The notes under the pieces: generated by a model | The model's database searches: none | Seen by the model: only the letters and a program-made list of their open reading frames with translations | Told to the model about the DNA's origin: nothing | From: DATKMP01 sp035541775 | GTDB taxonomy: Bacteria > Bacteroidota > Ignavibacteria > UBA10030 | NCBI GenBank assembly: GCA_035541775.1 | Contig: DATKMP010000075.1 | Coordinates: 1-13,219 of the forward strand | DNA: 13,219 nt | Direction: 5' to 3' | In this document: piece by piece, positions 1-7,600 of the stretch | Layout: each line of letters opens with the position of its first letter | How positions within the stretch are numbered: the stretch's first letter is position 1 | Program-made: the position numbers and the translations under genes

Positions 1-1046
1 CACTCAAAATAGAAAATCTTTCGCTCGTGTGGCGATGCGCTATTGGTACGCTCCTTGTTTTATCTATCGGGCAGTTCTTTGTCCGAAAGACTTATGATAA
101 AGATCTGTATCAAGTCCTTCAAGTTGATCAAGCGATAAAAGAGTACCGCTGGCATGATGCAGTCGTCGCCGTGATGCAGTGTTCGATGGTCAATCCGCAT
201 CTTTCTTCTCAAACCAATGCCGCACTTTTTCATTCCAACGTGTTGCTCGATCGTCTTTTTTCGTTTCCACAATTTTATGGTTCCGACGGTCTTGTGATGA
301 ACTTCGAATGGTGTTCGTATTGGCCGGAAGAAGCGAGCTCGATTTATTGGGATTTAGGATTGATCAATGAATCTTTGCACTGGGCGCACGAAGCATTGGA
401 AGAGAAGGGAGCGACGCCGGCAATTTTGGAGCGGCTCGGCATGATTTATTTGGCCAAAGGTAACGGTGATGCTGCCAAACCATTTTTGTTCAATCTCAAA
501 AATATTCCTTTTCATGAAACAAGAGCCGATCATCTTTTGATGTTGGCGGATGATTCGCTTCAACTTGCACAGGACAGTGTCATCAACGTGATGCGGTCTC
601 GTATGATATCAGAAAATATTATTGCGCTCGCGCCTTCGATCCCCGAAAAATTGGAATTGTTGTTGAAAAAAAATTATCAAAATAAAATGGCGTTCGAATA
701 TCTCATGGCGTTTCATTTAATGAATGGCAATTTACAAGGATTGTTGGATCATTTCTCCAAAGGGAAAAATTTTGGCTATACAAGAATTCCTCGCCACATT
801 CAAGAAGCGTTGCTTGTTATTGCTGCATCCAACCCCGGTGTCGATAAAAATCAATTGAATAATATGGTTCAGCCGATCACGTTTCAACGGTTCACGGGAT
901 TTCAGCAAGTGTTTCAAAAATATCAGGGAAATCGCGAGAGTGCAAAACCGGAACTGCAGCGGCTCTTTGGCGACACGTACTGGTATTATCTTGTGTACGT
1001 TCGGCCCGATGCGCAGAAATTGGAGAATCAAAATGAATTTCAATAA
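1..1046 (+). CDS. DUF6057-like membrane protein, copy 1, C-terminal part (5' end outside window)
   Basis: Frame 3 is open from the left edge to the TAA at 1044-1046, giving 347 visible residues. The gene is therefore truncated by the window, and the GTG at 27 is not the true start. The visible part begins in a hydrophobic segment that aligns with the last transmembrane helix of the complete copy at 2765-4612. It then follows that copy to the end, sharing stretches such as NKMAFEY, DKNQL and GDTYWYYLVY. Around bases 381-515 the protein has a TPR-like helical motif (ATPAILERLGMIYLAKGNGDAA). After the last helix the tail is probably extracytoplasmic. The CxxC seen in copy 2 is CSYW here (bases 312-323). 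The 3' end overlaps the next gene by 14 bases, so translation is probably coupled. The family is recognised from memory as DUF6057-like and its function is unknown. Confidence 0.72.
   Translation, partial: LKIENLSLVWRCAIGTLLVLSIGQFFVRKTYDKDLYQVLQVDQAIKEYRWHDAVVAVMQCSMVNPHLSSQTNAALFHSNVLLDRLFSFPQFYGSDGLVMNFEWCSYWPEEASSIYWDLGLINESLHWAHEALEEKGATPAILERLGMIYLAKGNGDAAKPFLFNLKNIPFHETRADHLLMLADDSLQLAQDSVINVMRSRMISENIIALAPSIPEKLELLLKKNYQNKMAFEYLMAFHLMNGNLQGLLDHFSKGKNFGYTRIPRHIQEALLVIAASNPGVDKNQLNNMVQPITFQRFTGFQQVFQKYQGNRESAKPELQRLFGDTYWYYLVYVRPDAQKLENQNEFQ
1022..1035 (+). promoter_or_regulatory. Ribosome binding site and overlapping start of heme-propeller lipoprotein 1
   Basis: GGAG at 1022-1025 lies 7 bases before the ATG at 1033-1035, inside the last codons of the upstream gene, where it encodes part of Glu-Asn-Gln-Asn. 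The same layout recurs in cassette 2 at 4585-4598. This supports 1033 as the start rather than the more upstream in-frame ATG at 940 or the internal ATG at 1051. Confidence 0.55.
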
Positions 1047-2634
1047 TGCCATGAAAATTTTTGGATGCTGGTTGTTGTTCATCGTGATTTCAATATTGAA
1101 TGCCGGTTGTTCTTCACCCAAAATAGGCGACGACGCACTGCCGATCGGCCGTGCACCGAAACTTCAGCCGGATTATTCTGAGATCGTTATTCCCCCGAAT
1201 ATTGCTCCGTTGAATTTTGTCATTAAAGAAGAAGGCGAAGCATACCATGTGCAGTTGCATTCCAGGAATGGCGATGCGATACAAATTCAGAGTCGTAATG
1301 GAATCATCAACATACCAACGGGAGATTGGAAACGCCTTCTTGCGGAAAACACCGGGGAAGAATTGGTCGTCGATGTTGCAATGAAAAATCAGGTCGGTCA
1401 ATGGATAAAATTCAATTCTGTAATCAATCGCATTGCGCGCGATTCGATCGATGCATATCTCACGTTCCGACGCTTTAGGCCGATTTTTAATTTATGGTCG
1501 AAGATGGGAATTTTTCAGCGCTGCTTGGAAAATTTTGATGAGAAACCGGTTCTCTTGAATCGATCGACAAACAGTAATTGCATGAACTGTCATAATTTTT
1601 GGCAGAACGGAACCGAGCGATGGCTGCTTCATCTGCGAGGCGGACCGGGCACGTCGATGTTATTGGTTACCGATGGAAAGGCACAGAAAATCAAAACCAA
1701 GACGAAATTCAATGGACCGACTGCGTACCCGGCTTGGCATCCATCCGGAAATTTAATCGCATTTTCCGTGAGCAACCTCATTTTGTTTTATCATGAATCA
1801 GGCGAGTGCCGCGATGTGCTTGATAGATATTCCGATATCGTTTTATACGATATACCGACCAATACCATTTCGACTGTGCCGCAACTTTCTGATTCGAATC
1901 GAATGGAAATCTGGCCTGCGTGGTCGCCAGATGGAAAGTATCTTTATTTTTGCAGTGCGCCGAAGTTGAGCACCTTTAAAAATCCCAATCGGCCCGATGA
2001 TTTTCTTTACGAAAAAATTAAATACGATTTGATGCGCATCGCGTACGATCCGGTAAAACGTACGTGGGGAAATCTTGAAACCGTTATTGCTTCTTCCGAT
2101 ATCGGATTGAGTATCACGGAGCCGCGAGTTTCTCCCGACGGTCGTTTTGTGCTCTTTACTGCAGCGCAGTACAGCCAATTTCCCATTTATCTTTCCAGCG
2201 CTGATTTATACTTGCTCGATATCGCAGCCGGCCGGTGGAAAAAATTAGAGATGAACAGCGATCGTGCGGACTCATTTCATTCTTGGTCAAGTAATGGTAA
2301 GTGGGTTGTCTTTTCAAGCAAACGACAAAATGGTGTATTTACCCAGCCGTTTTTTACCCACATTGATTCGTCGGGAATTGCATCCAAAGCATTTGTTTTG
2401 CCGCAAGAGGATCCGTTGTCTGACGAAACAAGTTTAGAGGTCTTCAATGTACCGGAATTGACAAAAGAACCTGTACGAATAAGTCCACAAGATTTGGCGA
2501 AGGCAGCTTTTGAAGATGCATTGAATGCAAACCTTGATCCGCATGTGCTTGCGGGTAACAATATTGAAAAAACAAATCCTGTTGAACATGCTCTTCCTTC
2601 TTTGAAGAATCAAAAAAGAAATTTTAAAAAATAG
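1033..2634 (+). CDS. Exported PD40/TolB-like beta-propeller protein with one heme c (CxxCH) motif, copy 1
   Basis: This 533-residue protein is predicted to act outside the cytoplasmic membrane. Residues 1-26 form a lipoprotein-like signal: a short charged start, a hydrophobic core, then LNAGC with the candidate lipidated Cys26. Position -3 is Asn, so the lipobox is not canonical. Residues about 50-150 form an unidentified beta-rich region that starts with the conserved stretch IPPNIAPLNF. A single CMNCH motif (C183, C186, H187) fits covalent heme c attachment. Four PD40-type blade motifs follow, around residues 231, 292, 362 and 414, each with a WxPxG/SPDGxxxxF pattern typical of TolB-like propellers. 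The start at 1033 is chosen from the RBS and from the matching arrangement in copy 2. Its upstream partner is the DUF6057-like membrane protein. Heme attachment and electron transfer are inferred from the motif only; substrate and role are unknown. Confidence 0.8.
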   Translation: MNFNNAMKIFGCWLLFIVISILNAGCSSPKIGDDALPIGRAPKLQPDYSEIVIPPNIAPLNFVIKEEGEAYHVQLHSRNGDAIQIQSRNGIINIPTGDWKRLLAENTGEELVVDVAMKNQVGQWIKFNSVINRIARDSIDAYLTFRRFRPIFNLWSKMGIFQRCLENFDEKPVLLNRSTNSNCMNCHNFWQNGTERWLLHLRGGPGTSMLLVTDGKAQKIKTKTKFNGPTAYPAWHPSGNLIAFSVSNLILFYHESGECRDVLDRYSDIVLYDIPTNTISTVPQLSDSNRMEIWPAWSPDGKYLYFCSAPKLSTFKNPNRPDDFLYEKIKYDLMRIAYDPVKRTWGNLETVIASSDIGLSITEPRVSPDGRFVLFTAAQYSQFPIYLSSADLYLLDIAAGRWKKLEMNSDRADSFHSWSSNGKWVVFSSKRQNGVFTQPFFTHIDSSGIASKAFVLPQEDPLSDETSLEVFNVPELTKEPVRISPQDLAKAAFEDALNANLDPHVLAGNNIEKTNPVEHALPSLKNQKRNFKK

Positions 2635-2640
2635 GAATTA

Positions 2641-2661
2641 CGCAGTCGATCGCAGACTGTG
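2641..2661 (+). other. Weak inverted repeat between the two cassettes
   Basis: The 130-base gap between cassette 1 and cassette 2 holds one small hairpin, CGCAGTC/GACTGTG: 7 pairs including one G-T, with a 7-base loop. No T-run follows, so it is a poor intrinsic terminator. I see no convincing promoter in the gap, so cassette 2 may be read through from cassette 1. Confidence 0.2.
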
Positions 2662-2764
2662 TTGTCCCCATCGTTGATCATCCATTGTGGTTTTTCATGA
2701 AGCGCCGCAAATTTGTTATTCGATTCTTTTTTTTATACATTCTACTTCGTTGTTCGAGTCAACC

Positions 2765-4612
2765 ATGGCCATCGTAAACAAAAATTGCACATCCGAAAAA
2801 ATATTTATTGGGATTCAAGAATTTCTTGTCTTGGCAGGTTGTTTCTTTTATCTCTTCTTCTTTGTTCATCCGTTATTAATGCTTGAGGCGTTGCCGCCCG
2901 TATTTTTAACAGATGCAAATTTCTTCGGTGAATTTTTGAAAATTCCCGGCGGCGTAACGGATTGGGCTTCGGCTTTTGTGCAGCAATTCTGGTTTTCGAA
3001 TTTTCTTGCAGCATTATTTTTAACGATTTGTTTTTGGTTGGTTGCGCTCTTAACCAAAGCATGGGTGGCAATGCAAATAGAAACCCGCCCCATTTACACG
3101 CTCCATCTTATTCCTGCTTGCTTGTTGCTTATTCTCTACAGTCAATATTATTTTCCCCTGAGCATCTTGTTGGCGTTGATCGTCAATTTGTCTGCATTGA
3201 ATTGTTTCCTGCGCTGGGCTCCAGAGCAGCAAGTACCGCGCGCCGCGATCGGATTGGTTCTTTCGATTTTTTTATTTTGGATTACGGGCGGTGCTTTCTT
3301 TGTGTTTGTCGTACTACTTGGAATAAACGATCTTTTTCAAAAACGGATTGCCCATGGTCTGGTACAAATTCTTGTGATGCCCGTTCTTCCCTACGCGGCA
3401 TCTGCAACAGTTTTTTTGATCACTTTCAAAGAAGCATACTGCCACAATTTGTTTTATGAAAGTGTCACGAACTTTTGGCTCAATTCGTTCATTCTTCCTG
3501 TTTTTTTTCTGTTTCTTTTGATCATTCTTTTGGTCTCCAAGATTTCCGTTGTCCGAACGTGGTTCAAAAAAATTTCTGCAATCGCTATGGTCTGGAAATT
3601 AACGGCGGGATTCCTTCTTTTAGTCGGAGGGACTTTTTTATTCGGGCAAAAATCCTATAATAAAACTGCATATATTTTGTTACAAATTGACCGGGATGTG
3701 AAAGAGAGCAAATGGCGAGCGGTGCTGGACCTCACTCCTCAATGGCCGACCATGAACCCCTTGTTTATTTCCCAGACAAATTTGGCATTTTATAAATCGG
3801 GTTTGCTGCTCGATAGAATGTTTGCTTATCCGCAACCGCTCGGTACGCTCGGACTGTTGATGAACTTTGATTGGTGTTCCGCGTGCCCAGAAGAAACAGG
3901 GAATTTATACTGGATGTTGGGATTGGTAAGCGAATGTCAGCATTGGACCCACGAAGCGTTTGAACAGAAGGGTTGCACTCCCGCCATTTTAAAACGACTT
4001 GGAATAATTTATATGCTCAAAGGCGACAACGAAGCCGCCGAAAAATATTTTCTCAATCTCAAAAATGTTCCTTTCGAAAAAGAAACCGCTGAACATCTGT
4101 TGCGGCTTAATGCCAATCCATCCGAACTTGCGAGTGACCCTGAGTTCAGCGATATTCGCGCATGTATGCCGGTGGAAGATGTTTCGTTAACGGGCAATCC
4201 TTCTCTTCGGCAATTAGAGATCTTGCTTAAGCGAAATCCCCAAAACAAAATGGCATTCGAATATATGATTGCTTACAATTTATTAGATGGAAATGTTGCG
4301 GCCATAGCGAACGATCTTCCTGATTTTCGTACCCTTGGATATGCGCAAATCCCTATGCATGTGCAAGAAGCATTATTAGTTTTTGCAGCACAAACACCGA
4401 CGTTCGACAAGAATCAATTACGCAATATGATTCAGCAACGCACCTACGATCGTTTTGTGGGATTCCAACAAGTCATGCTTAAATATCAAGGGCATAAAAA
4501 TAGTGCAAAGCAAGAATTGTATGATCAATACGGCGACACCTATTGGTATTATTTGGTGTATGCAAAACCTGCGAAGCGGCTACCGGAAAACCAAAATGGG
4601 CATCAACATTAA
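2765..4612 (+). CDS. DUF6057-like membrane protein with TPR-like C-terminal domain, copy 2 (complete)
   Basis: This 615-residue protein appears complete. The N-terminal half (residues about 20-295) is strongly hydrophobic, with about eight or nine transmembrane helices. The first loop after helix 1 carries acidic residues (LTDANFFGEF) and a PGGVTDW stretch. The C-terminal half is soluble and mainly helical, with a TPR-like motif near residues 403-434. It also has a CSAC (CxxC) motif at residues 371-374 and ends with GDTYWYYLVY, as in copy 1. The ATG at 2765 is chosen because it sits just before the first helix. The frame is open from a GTG at 2687, but that would add an unlikely 26-residue leader, and no strong RBS is visible at either site. 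Several TM helices plus a TPR tail recall GT-C glycosyltransferases, though this is only a shape resemblance. The gene overlaps the following lipoprotein gene by 17 bases. Function is unknown. Confidence 0.75.
   Translation: MAIVNKNCTSEKIFIGIQEFLVLAGCFFYLFFFVHPLLMLEALPPVFLTDANFFGEFLKIPGGVTDWASAFVQQFWFSNFLAALFLTICFWLVALLTKAWVAMQIETRPIYTLHLIPACLLLILYSQYYFPLSILLALIVNLSALNCFLRWAPEQQVPRAAIGLVLSIFLFWITGGAFFVFVVLLGINDLFQKRIAHGLVQILVMPVLPYAASATVFLITFKEAYCHNLFYESVTNFWLNSFILPVFFLFLLIILLVSKISVVRTWFKKISAIAMVWKLTAGFLLLVGGTFLFGQKSYNKTAYILLQIDRDVKESKWRAVLDLTPQWPTMNPLFISQTNLAFYKSGLLLDRMFAYPQPLGTLGLLMNFDWCSACPEETGNLYWMLGLVSECQHWTHEAFEQKGCTPAILKRLGIIYMLKGDNEAAEKYFLNLKNVPFEKETAEHLLRLNANPSELASDPEFSDIRACMPVEDVSLTGNPSLRQLEILLKRNPQNKMAFEYMIAYNLLDGNVAAIANDLPDFRTLGYAQIPMHVQEALLVFAAQTPTFDKNQLRNMIQQRTYDRFVGFQQVMLKYQGHKNSAKQELYDQYGDTYWYYLVYAKPAKRLPENQNGHQH
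4585..4598 (+). promoter_or_regulatory. Ribosome binding site and overlapping start of heme-propeller lipoprotein 2
   Basis: GGAA at 4585-4588 lies 7 bases before the ATG at 4596-4598, the same spacing as in cassette 1, and encodes part of the same Glu-Asn-Gln-Asn peptide. A second in-frame ATG at 4614 follows the upstream stop codon by one base and is the alternative start. Confidence 0.45.
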
Positions 4613-6203
4613 GATGAAAAATTTCATTCTCGGATTTTTGTTTCTTGCGCTTCTTCTTGTATGCCCGGGTTGTTCGAGGCCAGAAAAGGGAACGGATATT
4701 CCGTCTGCAGGAAGACAAGCTGTGCTGCATCCTGATTTTTCCGGAATCACCATTCCTCCGAATATTGCTCCCTTGAATTTTTTCATTAAAGAAGCGGGCA
4801 ACGATTTTATTGTTCTCATTCATTCTACTCATGGCGATCCCATTCGTGTTCAGAGCAGGACCGGCAGTATCCAGATTCCGCTCGACTCATGGAAACATTT
4901 GCTTGCAGAAAATGTCGGGCAGCCGTTAGTCGTCAATATTTTTGTGAAAGACCAGCATGGGCAATGGGCGCGTTTCGATTCTGTTGTCGATCACATTGCG
5001 TCCGAAAACATCGATAGCTATGTTGTGTACCGAAAATTCGGGCCATTGTTCAACCAATGGAAAAAGATGGGAATCTTTGAACGTTGTGTCGAAAATTTTG
5101 ATGTTACGACAGTGATGTTCAATCAATTGACAACGTACAAAAATTGTATGAACTGTCACAATTTTTTGCAGAACGGAACGGAGCGCTGGATTCTTCATAT
5201 GCGGTTCGACCCTGGAACGGCTATGTTGTTGACCATCAACAATAAAACAACGAAGATCGACACACGAACAAAATTTAACAAATCTCCCGGCGGTTACCCA
5301 GCATGGCATCCATCCGGAAATCTGATTGCATTTTCGGTCGGTCCACCAACGCAGTATTTTCATACCACAGGTGAAACTCGTGACGAACTTGATCGTGCCT
5401 TGGATATTGTCGTCTATGATATTCGTACGAACACGATTTCGACCGTTCCGCAATTAGCAAGCAAAGAACGAGTCGAGGTGTGGCCTGCATGGACTCCGGA
5501 TGGCAAGTACCTTTATTTTTGCAGTGCGCCAAAACTGGACACATTTTTTGTGAAAACAAAAACCGGCGAAGATACATTGGAATATGATAAAATACAATAT
5601 GATCTTATGCGTATTCCTTATAATGATCAAACAGGAAGATGGGGCAACCTTGAAACGGTCCTCTCGTCGAAAGAATTCGGCTTAAGTATCATGGAACCTA
5701 AGGTGTCACCCGATGGAAAATTTCTTATTTTCACCGCGTCTCATTATGGATCATTTCCAATTTTCCATCACGATGCCGATTTGTATATACTCGATCTCAC
5801 TACCGGTCAACACACGAAGTTAGCGCTGAACAGCGAACGAGCCGAAGGATATCATTCATGGTCGAGCAACAGCCGATGGCTTGTGTTCTCGAGCAAAAGA
5901 GAAGACGGCCAATTTACCAGATTGTATTTGAGTCACATCGATTCGTTGGGGAATGCATTAAAACCGTTTATCCTGCCGCAAGAAGATCCGTTGTTTTATG
6001 ATTCTTTCCTCGAAATATATAATGTCCCGGAATTCATTAAAGAACCTATCCGGGTTAGTCCGCAAGCTCTTGCGAAAGCTGAATTTTCCGATGCAGTTGC
6101 CGCAAAATTGGATCCTCAAGTGCTCGCATCGTTGAGCGCCGATAAGGCAAAATCTCCGTCTGTGGTTCCAATTCCGTCTCATAAAAAAATGAATAAGCAC
6201 TAA
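4596..6203 (+). CDS. Exported PD40/TolB-like beta-propeller protein with one heme c (CxxCH) motif, copy 2
   Basis: This 535-residue paralogue of the 1033-2634 product is collinear with it over its whole length. The N-terminus has a hydrophobic signal ending in CPGC, with candidate lipidated Cys26; position -3 is Cys, again not a canonical lipobox. The IPPNIAPLNFF stretch follows. The heme motif CMNCH is at C184, C187 and H188, in a local sequence almost the same as copy 1 (NCMNCHNF, QNGTERW). PD40 blade motifs lie near residues 233, 294, 366 and 418. The C-terminal tail (ILPQEDPL, then a SPQALAKAEF-like helix) is also conserved. The start at 4596 is set by the RBS; 4614 would give a more compact signal peptide. 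The chorismatase-like gene follows after 3 bases, so these genes are probably co-transcribed. Heme binding and extracytoplasmic location are inferred from motifs; ligand or substrate is unknown. Confidence 0.8.
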   Translation: MGINIKMKNFILGFLFLALLLVCPGCSRPEKGTDIPSAGRQAVLHPDFSGITIPPNIAPLNFFIKEAGNDFIVLIHSTHGDPIRVQSRTGSIQIPLDSWKHLLAENVGQPLVVNIFVKDQHGQWARFDSVVDHIASENIDSYVVYRKFGPLFNQWKKMGIFERCVENFDVTTVMFNQLTTYKNCMNCHNFLQNGTERWILHMRFDPGTAMLLTINNKTTKIDTRTKFNKSPGGYPAWHPSGNLIAFSVGPPTQYFHTTGETRDELDRALDIVVYDIRTNTISTVPQLASKERVEVWPAWTPDGKYLYFCSAPKLDTFFVKTKTGEDTLEYDKIQYDLMRIPYNDQTGRWGNLETVLSSKEFGLSIMEPKVSPDGKFLIFTASHYGSFPIFHHDADLYILDLTTGQHTKLALNSERAEGYHSWSSNSRWLVFSSKREDGQFTRLYLSHIDSLGNALKPFILPQEDPLFYDSFLEIYNVPEFIKEPIRVSPQALAKAEFSDAVAAKLDPQVLASLSADKAKSPSVVPIPSHKKMNKH

Positions 6204-6206
6204 ACC

Positions 6207-7403
6207 ATGGAAATGATGATTAAACGTTCGATTGAAGAATATCCTTCCTTTAAAATATTTATCACATCCTTACATCATCAATTGTACATCACAGCATCGG
6301 TAACGAAATACGAAGCGGATGCTGAACGACTCGCAGAAGAAATGTACCGAAGGGTTGCAGATCATATCGCTGCATTTTCTGGACAAATCATTCTCGAACG
6401 ATGTTTCGGCAAAATGGATTTTCGAACGCAACTGCTTGCAAATCGAAGCGATCTATTTCGTCGCCTGAACATTGAAACGGATACTCCCGTTACGTATGTG
6501 GAAGGCGCATCGTGTTTGGGCGGCAGATTTTCAGGAATTCAAATCAGAGTGTTGAAGACTACGCCGACGGCCCAGGTTCGGACCATGATGAGTGAAGGAA
6601 TTTCGAAAGGCCGTATGTGGAAAACCGACGGCTCGACGTTTTTCCTTCTTCACGATATCCGTGGAGAAGTTGCTCACTCAGGCGAGCATCGGGATCGAAA
6701 GACACAATCTGAAATGATGTTTCGCCAAGCAGAAAAAATTCTCCATGCGGAAGGCGCTGCATACCAAGATGTCGTTCGCACGTGGATTTATATTTCGGAT
6801 ATTTTAGATTGGTACGACGATTTTAATGTTTCGCGGAATAAATTTTTTTCTGAATATGGGTTGCTGGGAAACGCCGAGCACCGCGGAGAAGCAGAACAAA
6901 AATATTTTCCGGCAAGCACAGGAATCGGAGGGAGGAATTCTGCGAATCTTCCTGCAACGATGGATGTTTTTGCTGTACATCGTTCGCCTGAAAGCTCCGT
7001 CCAAATTCGTCCGCTTTACGGCCGCAAACAACGTTCTCCTTACCGTTATGGTTCTGCTTTCTCGCGAGCCATGGTCGTTGAAGATGCTGAGAGCAAAATG
7101 ATTTTCGTTTCCGGCACAGCGTCAATCGATGAAGAAGGGAAAAGCGTTTTTATTGGCGATGCGGAAGCACAAATTCGGCATGCCTTGCAAGTGGTTTCCG
7201 CGTTAGTTGCGGAAGAAAACGCAACGCTTCACGACCTTTGTGAAACAACCCTCTTCTTTAAACGATCAGAAGATGTTACCTTGTATCATAAGGTCGCCGA
7301 ACAACTTGGAATAACGAACATTCCTTCCGTCAATGTGATAGCGGATGTTTGCAGGGATGAGTTGTTGTTCGAACTCGATGCGGCGTTACTGTTGGCAAAG
7401 TAA
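6207..7403 (+). CDS. Chorismatase-like protein (FkbO/Hyg5/XanB2 type, RidA/YjgF superfamily)
   Basis: This 398-residue protein is probably cytoplasmic, as no signal peptide is seen. Known chorismatases hydrolyse chorismate to pyruvate plus a dihydroxycyclohexadiene carboxylate, or to 3- or 4-hydroxybenzoate. Family-like features, in order: an EGASCLGGRFSGIQI segment (99-113); RTWIYISDILDWYDDFN (191-207) followed by SRNKFF; PASTGIGG (235-242); FVSGTASIDEEG (300-311); and ADVCRDELLFEL (379-390). C382 and E389 are seven residues apart, like the Cys/Glu pair I recall for the Hyg5 active site, which would favour a hydroxybenzoate-forming type. It is somewhat longer than the roughly 340-residue family members I recall. 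It starts 3 bases after the second heme-propeller gene. ATGs at 6213 and 6216 are alternative starts. It could instead be an uncharacterised RidA-fold relative with another substrate. Confidence 0.7.
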   Translation: MEMMIKRSIEEYPSFKIFITSLHHQLYITASVTKYEADAERLAEEMYRRVADHIAAFSGQIILERCFGKMDFRTQLLANRSDLFRRLNIETDTPVTYVEGASCLGGRFSGIQIRVLKTTPTAQVRTMMSEGISKGRMWKTDGSTFFLLHDIRGEVAHSGEHRDRKTQSEMMFRQAEKILHAEGAAYQDVVRTWIYISDILDWYDDFNVSRNKFFSEYGLLGNAEHRGEAEQKYFPASTGIGGRNSANLPATMDVFAVHRSPESSVQIRPLYGRKQRSPYRYGSAFSRAMVVEDAESKMIFVSGTASIDEEGKSVFIGDAEAQIRHALQVVSALVAEENATLHDLCETTLFFKRSEDVTLYHKVAEQLGITNIPSVNVIADVCRDELLFELDAALLLAK

Positions 7404-7418
7404 ACCTATAACGTCGAT

Positions 7419-7456
7419 TCGCCGGTGAGGAACTTCACTATGCAGGCGATTTTTTT
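7419..7456 (+). terminator. Probable intrinsic terminator after the chorismatase-like gene
   Basis: Starting 16 bases after the stop codon, TCGCC (7419-7423) pairs with GGCGA (7445-7449). An inner GTGA/TCAC stem lies between them, and seven T residues follow directly (7450-7456). The stem has an asymmetric internal bulge (G on the left, TATGCA on the right), so strength is uncertain. Its position between two likely transcription units fits. Confidence 0.5.
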
Positions 7457-7600
7457 ATATGCCGATATTGCCAAAGAAGAAGTTCCATGCCGTAAATTTC
7501 CATAAACCAGTATTTGCAACTTTTTGTAATGGATGCTGGAAGAAAAGTGATGAAGAATGTTTTGAGAGCGGAAGAAGCAGGGCATTATTTCAGTATGTGC

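Larger units (their letters stand above)
1..6203 (+). repeat. Tandem duplication of a two-gene cassette (DUF6057-like + heme-propeller lipoprotein)
   Basis: Unit 1 (1-2634, 5' part missing) and unit 2 (2765-6203) have the same gene order, the same overlap and paralogous products. Nucleotide similarity is still visible locally: TGGCATCCATCCGGAAAT occurs in both (around 1735 and 5304), and the CxxCH region is nearly identical. Elsewhere the copies have diverged at many residues, so the duplication is not recent. Further copies could lie to the left of the window. Confidence 0.8.

Noticed and set aside
27..29. GTG as a possible start of the first gene
   Set aside because: The frame is open to the left edge, and the residues before it align with the last membrane helix of the complete copy, so the gene starts outside the window.
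940..1032. Extended start of the first heme-propeller gene
   Set aside because: It would overlap the upstream gene by over 100 bases and place 31 extra residues before the signal peptide. The RBS supports 1033.
4455..4595. Extended start of the second heme-propeller gene
   Set aside because: It would add 47 residues before the signal peptide and overlap the upstream gene widely. The matched junction in cassette 1 supports 4596.
7468..7500. Possible Bacteroidota-type promoter (TTG, then TAAATTTC) before the GH31 gene
   Set aside because: Both boxes have a mismatch to the TTTG/TAnnTTTG pattern and the spacing is at the upper limit. Too weak to list.
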